The translations under genes were made by a program, and so were the position numbers. Below, piece by piece: positions 37,773-61,680 of a stretch of DNA of 64,000 nucleotides. Within the stretch, counting starts at the first letter, position 1. Each line of letters opens with the position of its first letter. The stretch is from Batillaria attramentaria (Eukaryota > Mollusca > Gastropoda > Batillariidae), in the NCBI GenBank assembly GCA_018292915.2, contig JACVVK020000036.1, positions 1,681,001 through 1,745,000 on the forward strand, given 5' to 3'. The notes below the pieces were generated by a model. The model worked only from the letters and a program-made list of their open reading frames with translations. It was not told the origin of the DNA and did no database searches.

Positions 37773-38351
37773 GTCTTGACAGTTGCGGGAAACATTGGGG
37801 CTGTTTACACCTCGACTCGGGTCGGACTCGGGTCAATATAGCATTTACGCTACATTGTCTGCAAGCCTAACCCTGACAATGACGTAGGAAAACTTACGTC
37901 ATCCTCGCGGTCATGCCGTGACGAAAGCATCATTTATCATGACGCCGGCTGCATGTTTAGATCTGAAATGCGAGTTGGGTCTGGAGCCTGGTCCGTAACA
38001 AGGCTGAACCCCGATCGCTATGAACCAGGGCTGGTTAAATGTAAACGCACCAGTAAAATTGACAAGTCACAGTGTAAACAGCCTCATTACCAGGGTTAAC
38101 GTTTTCCGGGTCAGTCAACGTGCAGACTCGACAATCTCTGCCTGTCTTTCTCTCATGTAAGGACAAGTCTTCCGTAGATTTTTCAACTCCTTACGTGAAC
38201 CAGTCGGAGTTAAGCAGCCCGAAGTGTGTGTGTGTGTGGGTGTGTGGGGGGGGTGTATTCGCCTCTGCTTATTTCACCTTTTTTTTTTTTTTTGGGGGGG
38301 GGGGGGGGGCTGCCCCAGCTCTTTGCCAGCTCCAGTGGTATTTCTCCAGAG

Positions 38352-38528
38352 CCGGGACAGCCGAATGGTAGAGCGTTGGACTTTCAATGCTCGGGTCATG
38401 AGTTCGAATCCCGGCTGGGGCCAAATATTTGTGCTGGCCTTTTTCTCATTGCCCTGTCTTTGATATCACCCATACGTGGTGGAAAAGGACGTTAAACTCC
38501 CAAACACCCACCCCACCCACCCCACCCA
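38352..38528 (+). repeat. tRNA-derived SINE, family A
   Basis: Well-preserved head (ACAGCCGAATGGTAGAGCG), perfect B box GTTCGAATCCC and full body ending in CACCCACCCC repeats. Confidence 0.88.
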
Positions 38529-38654
38529 GGTCATGGTTGGAATCCACTTTGGGCTCGAAAGCTGGGACGATCTTATTATGCAGATGATGGAGATGAGGAT
38601 GATGGTAAAAGAAAGGAAATCCGTTTGGTTTGGGAATGCGGGGCAGGGCCGCAT

Positions 38655-38958
38655 TCCACGCTTCCTGTCATAAATATCCCGGCCAGGCCCGGGAACTACG
38701 GCACCTGCGGTGCCGGCCGTGTAATCATCCACATCATAAGACGTGTCATACCAAGGGAAGCACCCCCAAAGTCGCACCCGTGAAGTGGGTGAATCTCGGC
38801 TGTGTGGCAACAGCCTGCCCATTGCCCCCATAACGCACCCGCTCTGGGTGGGAGCCGACCTAGGTAGGAAAAAATCCCGCTTGCCTCTGCTGGGACTCGA
38901 ACCTGGGTCTCCCGGTCCATGGTCCGAAGTGCTAACCACTACACTACGGGGGCCGGTT
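38655..38958 (-). repeat. tRNA-derived SINE, family C
   Basis: The minus strand starts CCCCCGTAGTGTAGTGGTTA (tRNA-like A box), with GGTTCGAGTCCCAGC as B box. A ~220-bp body follows, including GCTTCCCTTGGTATGACACG. Single copy in this window. Confidence 0.65.
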
Positions 38959-39116
38959 ATCTCACCTGTCCTGGGGGTTCTCGCACATTTACCAATCTGC
39001 GACCACCTTGAAACGACACATCACATAATTATGTACCCCAAACTGGGCCCGTCCACACGTAAAACCCAACCGTGGGACCACGTATGATCTCCTCATCTGG
39101 CAAGAGAGATCACAAC

Positions 39117-39449
39117 CACAGACCTAAAAAAAGATAGACCCACCGCCGCACGCTGCCACCGCTGCTTGCGAGTGTCGCTATCGCGGCCATCTTGCGACTA
39201 CCAGAACTCAGAGGCTCTGTGTACAGGACGCCTCGTTCAAAATACAAAGTTCTTTAGAAAGACGTCACGTAAGATAAAGCGGACCAATGCTATGCGCGCT
39301 ATGTAAACAGCTTATAGCGTCTGACCAATGCTATGCGCGCTATGTAAACAGCTGATAGCGTCTGGCACTTCCAGGTACTCGCAACATGGCGCGCGGCGGG
39401 TCGTCACACTTCCAGCACAGCAGAGGGTCTATCTTTTTTTAGGTCTGTG
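39117..39449. mobile_element. hAT-like MITE, copy 2 (333 bp)
   Basis: Same ends as 37455-37772. Flanked by a perfect 8-bp duplication ATCACAAC (39109-39116 and 39450-39457). Differs by an internal tandem duplication of the block with CCAATGCTATGCGCGCTATG. Confidence 0.9.
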
Positions 39450-39537
39450 ATCACAACACCTGTGCTACGGATGATTAGAATTTTTTTTTCTCGCGTAACC
39501 CAGAAATGTGTGGCCTGGCACATTTTGCACGATCCCC

Positions 39538-39590
39538 TCATATGACTGACTTTATCGAGATGAATGTTTTAATTGCTGCATTGCCTTGAC
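39538..39590 (+). promoter_or_regulatory. GATA-site promoter module of protease gene 1 (single copy)
   Basis: GACTGACTTTATCGAGATGA, then TTTTAATTGCTGCATTGCCT. The reverse strand reads CGATAAAGTC, a GATA-factor type site. GACTTTATC starts 76 bp before the TATA box. Confidence 0.6.
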
Positions 39591-39623
39591 ACAGACATGC
39601 AGTCGTTTGTGCTGTCTTCGTAA

Positions 39624-39632
39624 CTATATAAG
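39624..39632 (+). promoter_or_regulatory. TATA box of protease gene 1
   Basis: CTATATAAG. A short untranslated exon follows and ends with donor CATT|GTAAGT at 39696/39697. The same order is found in genes 2 and 3. Confidence 0.8.
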
Positions 39633-39712
39633 CAGAAGAGAATTTGGGGCCAAAGTGGGCAGTTTTTCCTCTCAGCTTTGCGGAACAGCGTGCATTGTAA
39701 GTATTTCTCTGT

Positions 39713-39749
<37 letters not shown>

Positions 39750-39921
39750 CGTACTATTTTATAATGTTACTTTGGCATTGCCATGTTTGATTTTTCTTTT
39801 ATCGTATTTCTTTTTTTTAAATAATGTTTTGTGTTGTAGCAACGACTGGTTGAAAATTAATCATAGTTTGGTTAAATCACTACAGTTGAAAAATGAAATT
39901 CGTTTGTTCGTTTGTTTGTTC

Positions 39922-39955
<34 letters not shown>

Positions 39956-40246
39956 ATCTTGCTTGTGTTTGTGTTTTGTTGTGTGGGTTTTTTGGTTGCT
40001 TTTTTGTGGGGGGGGGGGGGGGAGGGGGTTCTCACTTTTTCGGTAGCCTAGATTGTTAGTTTATCTTTGCATATTATGTTTGTTTTTCTGTTTTTGTTTG
40101 TTTGTTTGTTTGTTTGATGATTATTATTGAAGAATGTAGTGAGAATTTCTTGTAAGATAGGCACAGATGCCTACAAGAATTATCCTAATTAACGTTTTAT
40201 CATCATCATCATCATTATCATCATCATCATCCTCTCTCTCTCCCTA

Positions 40247-40285
<39 letters not shown>

Positions 40286-40398
40286 CTGCTGAAAACAGGT
40301 CACAATACGACAATCAATTTTCAGCAACACATAATAACGATATAAGTAAAGAATCAGTGATTCTGTGTTTGTATTTTTTCACAGGAAAAACCGACACC

Positions 40399-47678
<7,280 letters not shown>

Positions 47679-47806
47679 AGAAGGGTTGTCCGCCGAGAAT
47701 TTGGGTCTGATAATTGTCCAGAACCCGGGGCGGATGCATGCTGGGGTTTTGGGCGGTTGTAAGGATCACTTCCGGGTGTGCGGTCACGGCTGATAATTGT
47801 CACTGT

Positions 47807-47812
47807 ATTAAA
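47807..47812 (+). promoter_or_regulatory. Probable polyadenylation signal of protease 1
   Basis: ATTAAA 129 bp after the stop. Gene 2 also has ATTAAA after its stop. Confidence 0.5.
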
Positions 47813-47844
47813 AATGAATAACATTGCTCTTCTTTCCTTTTCTC

Positions 47845-48079
<235 letters not shown>

Positions 48080-48712
48080 CTTTCCATTCGCACATACATG
48101 CACGCTGTTACATGCTCACTTATATTACAGTCACTCGCACCCAAATGCCAATAAAATCACATAAAACCTTACTTACTAAAATACTAAGACACTAAGAACA
48201 AATAAAACAGACTAATAAAGTAATTTGATAAAGTACAGCATCATGTTATCACATATCAGCTGGGAGGGGTGACGGTGAAGAGGCACACTTCACGGCTGTA
48301 GGATAGAAGCTGTTTCTGAACCTTACTGTTTTGGTCTTTATAGCTCTGTAGCGTGCTCGTGAAGGCAGAACTTCGAACAAGATGTGGGCGGGGTGGGACG
48401 GATCATGAACTATTGAAGGAGCTTTTTTAGCGGTGCGACAGTGGTATAGTGCCTCGAGTGAAAGGAGTTAGGTTCCAGTGATCTTAGATGCTGTTTTAAC
48501 TATCTTATTTAATCTTTTTCCGACATTTAGCACTGCTTGCACCGTACCACACCGTCATCGAAAAATGCCAGGACACTCTCGATAGCAGCTCGCTTAAAAC
48601 TGGATCATAATTTGCTGGCTGACACCGAACAATTTCAGACGTCAGTCTGAGAAAGAACAAGCGCTGCTGCGCCTTTTTCATTGGCTGGTCTACATTACTC
48701 TCCCACTTTAGG

Positions 48713-48789
<77 letters not shown>

Positions 48790-48943
48790 AAAGCATTACA
48801 ATAATAATAATAATAACAGAGCGCCTGTTAATAAATATTAGTTCTAAGCGCTTTAAAGTAAAATAATAAATGAAAAGGAAGAAATATATACAGAAATATA
48901 CAAAGCCACAACGTCAGGGCTTAGAACCAACGACACGTACACA

Positions 48944-49032
<89 letters not shown>

Positions 49033-49089
49033 ATGCAAACAGTTAAATGAGGTTCAGGGCTGAAAACAGAGACACCCACCCTCCTGAGG

Positions 49090-49190
49090 CCGTCTAAGAA
49101 CTTTAAGCAGAATGCACTAACAGGCAAGTTTGCCAACGTTTTCTCCTTGTCGACATTTAAGCCTACAAACCGTAGATGGCCGTGTGTTCC
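49090..49190 (+). repeat. Block similar to protease gene 1 intron 5
   Basis: AGAATGCACTAACAGGCAAG, then TTTGCCAACGTTTTC and CATTTAAGCCTACAA match 45534-45595 (AGAATGCACTAGCAGACAGG and so on). It may be a relic of a lost paralogue or a dispersed repeat. Confidence 0.6.
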
Positions 49191-49264
49191 GACGAGACCT
49201 CGTTCTGTATGCTCGTGAGATACGACGACAGCCTCCCTCGTTTTAAAAGGGCTTATTCCGTCTT

Positions 49265-49567
49265 TGTTGTAGAGATCGCGAAAAGCCGCTGCATTTCGAT
49301 GGAAATTTCTAGACCATCCTACAACATGCTGGTACAGTAACGTCACCTTGGAAAGATTTCGAACTTGCCAGTAAGTTGAGGAATGTTCTAGATCTGACCT
49401 GTTTAGTATATAAGCAGCCCTGCACAGCGTTCTGGTTTCTTCTTCTTTCATGAATTTGTTCTCCACGCATCTTCCGTTAATAAAGTATTGGAGTTGTATC
49501 CTGTTGTATCCTGTGTCTTCTCTGCGAGTGCATCAAGAGAGCGACATAGCAGGAGTAAAATACAACA
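49265..49567. mobile_element. Solo LTR, copy 2
   Basis: TGTTGTAGAGATCGCG to TAAAATACAACA, with the same TATATAAGCAGCCCTGCAC core and AATAAAG as 6157-6474. The flanks GTCTT and GTCAT fit a decayed 5-bp duplication. Confidence 0.82.
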
Positions 49568-50101
49568 GTCATTGTTAGGCCAACTTACGTTTTGGAACAG
49601 TTTCGCTCGTAAGTGCGCCTGTACGCTCGGAATACTCTTGTCGTGATGATTAGTACAGCTCTTAATGCGATACAATATTGTTTACGCCGTGAGCGGTCCA
49701 ACATTTAAATCCTACGAATGTTTGTTACACTACTGGAGCGTTCAGTGTGGTCACCGCATCATCGAGAACGCTTCTGTTGGCTGACAGTTTTTCTGACGAA
49801 TCTTGCCATTAAAGGTACATCCTGCAGGTTTATTAGGTTCACAGGCCGACCTAGGCATATAACTGTGACAAGAGGATGATGCCGTTTAGACGAGTGCAAA
49901 ATAAGAACCATTTCTGGGCTGTAGTTTCTAAGATCTAAGCTAAAACGTGAGCCAAAACAGGCGCCTGCCGCTCACTTCACTTACAAGTGAAGGGTCGCGT
50001 TTGTATAAAACAGACTAAAGCTCCGGCCAGGTGTTTTTGCACACGAAGGGAGTCGCTCGTCCTGCGAGGTGCTGCTTTAAATAAGTCTTTTACACTGTCC
50101 C

Positions 50102-50688
50102 AACTCTGTACCATCGAGCTTCACTACGCTTACCCTCTGCACTGACCCGAAATCGGCTAGCCGAGACCTGAGCCGAGACAAGTGATACCTAAGAAGGGAA
50201 AAAACAAAAATACTCGATGACAAGGAAAGTGGACAGTTCTGAACAACTTTGTGGCCAACGTACTATTTCACAGTGTGCACAGAAGCGGTGAGTTCTGTCG
50301 CATTCACTAGCACAGTACATTTTCAGCCTGTTTCAGAGATTATTGCCGGTATGAGTTGTCTCCCTTGCCGCAACAAGCACAGGCAGAGCACAAAGTTGCC
50401 ACGAAAAATGTATGCATGCTGCGGTTCTGTGTATGCACGGGGGACAACTCATGCAGCCAATAACCTATGAAACAGGCTGAAAATGTACTATGCTGGTGAA
50501 TGCGACAGAACTCACCGCTTCTGTGCACACTGTGAAATACCACGTTGACCACAAAGTTATTCAGAATTGTCCACTTTCCTTGTCACCGAGTATCATCTTA
50601 GGTATCACTTGTCTCGGCTCAGGTCTCGGCTAGCCGATTTCGGGTCAGTGCAGAGGGTAAGCGTAGTGAAGCCCGATGGTATAGAGTT
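50102..50688. repeat. 587-bp near-complete palindrome
   Basis: The left half (from AACTCTGTACCATCGAGCTT) is complementary to the right half (to GCCCGATGGTATAGAGTT) almost throughout, including AAATCGGCTAGCCGAGACCT and CACAGTGTGCACAGAAGCGG. Pairing continues inward to TGAGTTGTC/GACAACTCA near the centre. Confidence 0.88.
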
Positions 50689-50868
50689 GACACTATCCAT
50701 ACTCGGGGGGTAATCGTGGGTCGAGGCTTCGCGGGGCCCTTTCTGGGATAGGTTCGACGGACGGCGTGGCCTCATGCCCCTATTAAAAACAAAACAAAAC
50801 AAAACAAAACAAAACATGCTATGTTCGCGGAGTTTTAAGACTAGCTTTTCGTGCCATAGTGCCCAGAA

Positions 50869-50916
50869 GGGTGGGTGGGTGTTTGGGAGTTTAACGTCCT
50901 TTTCCACCACGTATGG
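50869..50916 (-). repeat. SINE family A, 3' fragment
   Basis: Only the 3' end (GGTGGGTGGGTGTTTGGGAG to TCCACCACGTATGG) remains, within the promoter-distal block shared with 62805-62832. Confidence 0.75.
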
Positions 50917-50971
50917 ACAATGCCCAGAAATCTGCAGTCAGATGAGTACTTATCTTGCATTCCGTTCCTAC

Positions 50972-51283
50972 GAGTGACTTTATCTTGGCGAGAAATTTAA
51001 TTGCTGCATTGTGCTGACAAGAAAGCAGTCGTGTTTGCTGTCCCTGTTACGATACAGGGACGATATTACCGCGTCCCTTATCGTGTGAGTGACTTTATCT
51101 CGATGAAAATTTTAACTGCCGCATTGCGTTGGCATGAGGACTCACAAAACCCTGCTATACGGCTGACCAAATTCTGTTTCAATGGAACAGTCCCGAGAAA
51201 GGTGCAGTCAGGTATGTACTGTGTCCCCCGTCGTATGACTGACTTTATCTAGGTGAAATTTTAATTGCTGCATTGCGTTGACA
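50972..51283 (+). promoter_or_regulatory. Three GATA-site promoter modules of protease gene 2
   Basis: Modules at about 50972-51019, 51086-51133 and 51232-51283 each read GAGTGACTTTATCT (or GACTGACTTTATCT), then GA-rich, TTTTAATTGCTGCATTG. The reverse strand gives AGATAAAGTCA. The last module's GACTTTATC is 77 bp before the TATA box. Confidence 0.65.
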
Positions 51284-51317
51284 TAAACATGCAGTCGTTT
51301 TTTTGCTGCCCCCGTTA

Positions 51318-51326
51318 CTATATAAG
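51318..51326 (+). promoter_or_regulatory. TATA box of protease gene 2
   Basis: CTATATAAG. The 5' UTR exon ends TTTCTCG|GTGAGT at 51411. Confidence 0.82.
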
Positions 51327-51606
51327 TTGCTAGGGAAGTTTCAGGGCACAAGGGAAAGATTTCTCACGGAACACGACGCTGTGGAGCAACGTGGCTGGTC
51401 AGCCTTTCTCGGTGAGTGTCAGAGGGAAAAAGAGAGGGTTGTAGTGGTAGTAGCAAGGACGAGTTTGGCTGACTAAACTTTCGTCATCGAAAAACAGTGT
51501 GATTGTTATTGTGTTTTGCGCGCGCGTGCAGACACCACCACCACCACCAACAACAACACACACACATGCATGCACACACACAACAACAACAACAACGACA
51601 ACAACT

Positions 51607-51709
<103 letters not shown>

Positions 51710-51792
51710 TCACCACCGCTACCAGCAGATAGCGTTTTGCTCGTGTGTAATATTGTATGTTTGTATGTTCTTTTCAGACAAAAAGAAACACC

Positions 51793-56736
<4,944 letters not shown>

Positions 56737-56792
56737 TTGTGTCAACTGACGAAGCACGTTGTACGAAAAACTAGTAAAAAAAAAACTGAAGT

Positions 56793-56798
56793 ATTAAA
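56793..56798 (+). promoter_or_regulatory. Probable polyadenylation signal of protease 2
   Basis: ATTAAA 57 bp after the stop codon. Confidence 0.5.
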
Positions 56799-57623
56799 CA
56801 CTAAACACTGACTGCATTTCTTTTCCTTTTTTTTTTTTCCCCCCCCCGCGGATGTGTGTGAGGTGGATGAGTGCGAGTGTTGGCGCAGTAAATAAGGGGA
56901 CACAACTGGAAAATATCCGGCGATGAACTCCACAGGCCTGTTGAAGTTGTCTCTCTTGAATCGGGAACCGAGTCGCGGAAAAAAAACACACACACACAAA
57001 AAAAAAAAAAAACCAGAAAGAAAACACAAACGAGCAAACAACAACAACAGACAAACAACAACACCCCCCCCCCCCAAAAAAAAAAAAAACAAACAAAAAA
57101 ACAACAACCAAAAATCAAAAACAAAACAAAAAAACAAAAAAACAAAACAAAAAAAAAAACCCCAAAAAACCCCACTTGGGCGGAAGAAGTGAATGAAAAT
57201 TTAAAGAATAAGAAAAAGCTGATATTACAACCTCATTCAATTTAAAAACAAAAAACCAAAAAAACTTACAAAAACAACAAGGAGGAATGGCCCCATCCCA
57301 TAAAGTTGTTTCTCCCAATTTCGTGCTATTTCGTTGTTTTTGTTGCCAGTGCTTTTTGCTTTTTTTTTTTCAAATATGTAATATAAGACCTACTGAAGAC
57401 ACTAGATCCGCTACATGTAATATAAGACCTACTGAAGACACTAGATCCGCTACATCATAGCCGATCCAGATCTTAGGCGAGGGAGAGAAAACGTCAGTTC
57501 CGTGAACTAAACATTTCACGTCAGCCTCACGCAAGTCATACAGAGAGACAATGACAATGACACTTTATTTTCCAAGGATAGAAGATTAGGTGCGCAGACC
57601 TGTCTTACATCTTGTCCTTGCTA

Positions 57624-57668
<45 letters not shown>

Positions 57669-57731
57669 GTTGCTAAACTACTATCAGTTGCTACAGTACT
57701 AAGGAGAACTCATAATCAGTAACATATAAAC

Positions 57732-57772
<41 letters not shown>

Positions 57773-57893
57773 GTGGGTGGGTGTTCGGGAGTTTAACGTC
57801 CTTTTCCACCACATACGTGTGATATCAAAGACGGGGCAACGACGAAAAAACCATCACAAATATTTGGCCCCAACCGGGATACGAACTCACGAC

Positions 57894-57942
<49 letters not shown>

Positions 57943-58748
57943 GTCAATTCCGTGAACTAAATATTTGATGTCAGCTTCCCGGAGGTCGTCTGACAGAAGA
58001 TGTTTGTTCATGTCTTGTGGTTTCTCTGTTGGTTTTGTGACCTCCCCGACTGAATCATTTTTTTTTTTTTAACAAGAAATCTGGAAGATGCAGAAGGCTG
58101 GTGAAATGTCGGAGGCAGTGACGATATGCTCTTTATTATGAAGTCGTGAGGGGTTCTCGGCTAGTTAAGAGTGTATTACCGTGTATCGCCAGGTTGTTCT
58201 TGCGAAGATATTAGACTGTAGAACTGACAAGCAGTCTCAACAGAAAACACGATCATTCAATCATCTTTGGGTGGTCTGAGTTCGGCTCGATCTCGAGTCA
58301 GTATTTAAACGCCTCGCTGATTTTTGGAATGCCCCACTCGAGTCGCACAAACACTGATTCAGCGCTGATTTGCAGGATTGTGAAATTGTCTCTGACCTCT
58401 CCCCACCCTTTCTATCCCCTCCTCTCTCTCTCTCTCTCTCTCTCGGCCCGTATCTTCCTTTCATGCACACATCGCTTTAAAGCATTAGGCAGACAATAAC
58501 CCAAGCCATGGGTCGGTGTGGTGAGATTGTGGAGTGCTGACCAGTCAGCACGACAGTACGTCAAATAAAAGGAAACGTGCACTCGAGACGACCAGGAACC
58601 TACACAGCAAAGGACCGCGTACATATCCGGGAAGTATAAACCTCGGATCTTCGAAACACGACCCGCACGCCGCCAACAAGAGTGCAGGTGGCCGAGCGCA
58701 CAGCAAGTTACGTCACCGCCAATACCCCGGCCTAGTCGCAACAGACCA
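56799..58748. other. Intergenic, low-complexity
   Basis: Poly-A/CAA-rich tract (56990-57170), a 41-bp tandem duplication at 57374-57456, (CA)n at 57629-57664, two (GA)n tracts around a head-truncated SINE, and a TTCCGTGAACTAAA-bearing sequence repeated at about 57496 and 57948. No gene seen. Confidence 0.5.
57772..57898 (-). repeat. SINE family A, head-truncated copy
   Basis: The body and B box (CGAACTCACGACCC) are present. The tRNA-like head is replaced by a (GA)n tract at 57897. Confidence 0.8.
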
Positions 58749-59520
58749 GGGGACCTATGCATGGACACGACCTAAACGCGTAGGCCCTGCCTAAATTCGT
58801 AGGCTCTGACTAAATCTCGGAAATCGGTATGCATGGACACAGACAACGGGGTAGTCAGGGCCTAAACGGCAGCCTAAACGGCCCCGATTTAGTCACGCGA
58901 AATCGGCGGCCTAAATGCCGTAGGCTCGGCCTAAACGACAATCAGCATGGCGTTTTTCGGTGTTGTGGAGTTTCATTCGACTATGCCAAGGCCTAGATCA
59001 TGTTTTATGGGTATACGTACTATACTGCGAGCGTCTTTGGTGTGTACTGTTTTGCATGGCACTCTCATCAGTGGCTCAGCCGATCCGGTCAGCATGTCAC
59101 TGTGACCTGCGCTGTGCCAGTCTCACTAAAGATTTCTGCATTTAGTTTGCTCACCTTCCTTGAGAGGTGATATGGGAGTATGTCATCCATTCCGTAAGCA
59201 ATATTCCCCTTTATTTCTGTTGTTCAGTATTATCACGTCTGAGTCCGGCCCGGGGGAGGTTCAACTTGACTCGCAGTTAACTGATGCACAGTGCCGCGTG
59301 GTGGGTAAGTCTGCCACATGTACCGGCCGACTGACCGCCCGCGCGCGGTGTGTATTGCGTAAGGCATCCCGCTGGCTGTTCCTTTCCCGCGGCGCTGGGC
59401 TGTCTCGTTGAACACTTGCGCATGCGTACTCCCACAATACCGCTGTTGCCGGTTACGAAGAGTCGGGTGCTCTCCAGCGCCGGAGACGCGAACGGTTCAC
59501 CTGAGGTGGGCTACGCATGC

Positions 59521-59671
59521 GATGGCGAGCAACGTGAGCGTTTCGACCGGCGAAGATGTTCGCGATAAAATTAAATCAATGAAAGTTCCTGAACTGAAAA
59601 AAATATCTGAAAGACAGGGGCGTGCGTTTAAGTGGCTACACAAAAGCGCAGCTTATCACTCTAGCCCTTGA
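59521..59671 (+). other. Short ORF with a SAP-like stretch
   Basis: Reads IKSMKVPELKKISERQG, which resembles the start of SAP DNA-binding helices, then loses similarity. Within the THAP element but on the opposite strand. Weak. Confidence 0.25.
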
Positions 59672-59779
59672 AGCAGATCGGCAGTCGCTTCAACCGAGAG
59701 GTAGGCGGTGTAAAGGTCAAGTCGACCTGTGACTTGTGGCTTGCCACTAATTTTTATTCAAGCACTTTGGCTGTTTATC

Positions 59780-60107
59780 AGTGCGAACTGAACTTTTGCT
59801 TGGAAATGAAAGTCTTTCTTTCTTGATTTTTGGTTCCATAACGATTGTGTTCAAACAATGTAGGTACCGGGACAGAATTTGTCCGCTTGTTCCCGACGAA
59901 ATGGCGGCTGCACACGCTAGGCCACCGAGACGAGTCGGCGTTCTGCCTTCGACTCGCTTTTATCCACAAATTTCTTGAAACTTTTAAGAAAAGGGCTCAA
60001 ACTGAACGATCTCACCATTAGGTAAGTCCGTCTCTGGGAATTTCTCCAGCTTATCTGATTTTCTCGAGCCATTTTGGCAGCCGATCGCAACGCAGTGGTA
60101 GTGCGGC
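59780..60107 (-). pseudogene. THAP-domain fragment, frameshifted
   Basis: First part from MPHYHCVAIGCQNG with C-x4-C. Then, in another frame, FLKSFKKFVDKSESKAERR, and in a third WPSVCSRHF (C-x2-H) followed by SVPVPTLF, the usual AVPTLF-like end of the fold. All C2CH ligands are visible but the frame is broken at least once. DNA-binding domain of a dead transposase. Confidence 0.72.
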
Positions 60108-60593
60108 ATCGTGTGTGACTCGAGTAGCCCACATACCGAGTCTATCAAGCCTAGTCTCGGTCCAAAATCGCGCACGTTCACGCATGTTCACGCGCTATAA
60201 CGAGAATCGGCAACAAGGCCATTGGCTGGGGAATACCGGAATCCCACACTCTAAATTTAGATAAAGTAGATGACGTCACGTAGGCCGACTTCAAGTCTGA
60301 GACTTGGTTGTCTGGGCTGTTGTCCGCGTCCATGCATAGCGGTTACGCAAGAAATTTAGACCGAGACTGACAAGTCTGAGACTTGGCGTTTAGGCTGTGC
60401 CTACGGAAGGTTGTGTCCATGCATAGGTCCCCAGTCTCCGAAAAGAGACGAGAGGAGAAAGGACCCCCAGCCGACAAACAGAGGAGAAGGGAGGGGAACA
60501 GCATTGAACAACAGCGAAACCAGACAGAAGGGCGAAGCCGAGACATCGCCAATTTGAACACAAACTGAGCCAAAAAGAGAGGAAGGGGAAAAC

Positions 60594-60627
<34 letters not shown>

Positions 60628-60644
60628 AAACGAGCGTCAAAACA

Positions 60645-61680
60645 ACAACAACCGTGAACTCAAACAAGGCGACTGCATCAAACACGAACAGAACAGAAAC
60701 GACCTCTGGCGGCGACCATAACGCGACAGCACCACCATCAACGACAACAGTGAACACAAACAAGGCAACTGCATCAAAAACGGACGAAACGACACCTGGC
60801 GGCGATCATAGCGACGATGAAGAGAGACAGCACCACCACCACCAACAACAACAGTGAACTCAAACAAGGCAACTGCATCAAAAACGGACAGAAACGACTT
60901 CTGGCCGCGATCAGTACAGCGAGGAAGAGAGACAGCGACGGCACCAGCAACACGGACAACAACAACAACAGTGAACTCGAACAAGGTGACTGCGTCAAAA
61001 ACGAACAGAAACGACGTCTGCCGGCGATTATAACGGCGAGGAAGAGTGACAGCTACAGCAGCACCACCACCACCACCACCAACAACAACAGTGAACTCAA
61101 ACAAAGCGACTGCATCAAAAACGAAAAGAAACGACGTCTGGCGGCGATCATCAGTATCGTCGAGGAAGAAAGACAGCGACAGCTCCAACAACAACAACAA
61201 CAGTGAACTCAAACAATGCGACTGCATCAAAAACGGACATAAACGACTTCTGGCGGCGATCATAACGGCGAGGAAGAGTGACAGCGACGGCGCCACTGCC
61301 ACCACCACCAGCAACAAGAACAACAACAACAACAGTGAACTAAAACAAGGCGACTGCATCAAAAACGAACAGGAACGACTTCTGGCGGCGATCATAACGG
61401 CGAGGAAGAGAGAGCACCACCACCACCACCACCAACAACAACAACCACCACAGTAAACTCAAACAAGGCGACGGCATCAAAAACGGACATAAACGACTTC
61501 TGGCGGCGATTATGATGGTGAGGAAGAGATACAGCGACGGCAACACCACCTCCATCAGCAACAAGAAGAAGAAGAAGAAGAAAAACAACAGTGATTTCAA
61601 ACAAGGCAACTGCATCTTAAACGAACAGAAACGACTCATGACGGCAAGGAAGAGAGACAGCACCAACAAAACCAAAACAG
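60645..61680 (+). repeat. ~97-137-bp tandem repeat, nine units
   Basis: GTGAACTCAAACAAGGCGAC, followed by TGCATCAAAAACG, recurs at about 60652, 60749, 60854, 60970, 61089, 61201, 61335, 61452 and 61589. Linkers of (CAA)n/(CCA)n vary in length. In several units the plus strand reads a peptide like ELKQGDCIKNEQKRLLAAII, though not in one continuous frame. Confidence 0.88.

Larger units (their letters stand above)
58749..60432 (-). mobile_element. THAP-type DNA transposon remnant (~1.7 kb)
   Basis: The ends GGGGACCTATGCATGGACAC (58749-58768) and its exact reverse complement (60413-60432) are 20-bp terminal inverted repeats. Inside are subterminal repeats with CCTAAACG and GTAGGC motifs. The minus strand encodes a broken THAP zinc finger (59780-60107). 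THAP domains occur in P-element and Kolobok-type transposases, but no catalytic domain remains. I did not find a clear target duplication. Confidence 0.72.

Noticed and set aside
38352..38425. tRNA-like sequences with A and B boxes (several positions)
   Set aside because: They recur with the same non-tRNA 3' body and CACCC tail, so they are SINE heads, not tRNA genes.
40200..40300. Regular short repeats as a possible CRISPR array
   Set aside because: They are (ATC)n and (CTGT)n microsatellites in a eukaryotic sequence, with no spacers.
48160..48500. Region with phrases like AGGATAGAAGCTGTTTCTGAAC, possible LINE
   Set aside because: It feels like a known type of decayed retroelement, but no ORF, end or second copy in the window supports a call.
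60637..61395. 252-residue minus-strand ORF rich in Leu, Ser and Val
   Set aside because: It is the antisense of the tandem repeat at 60645-61680. Its pseudo-hydrophobic look comes from GTTGTT and GGTGGT linkers.
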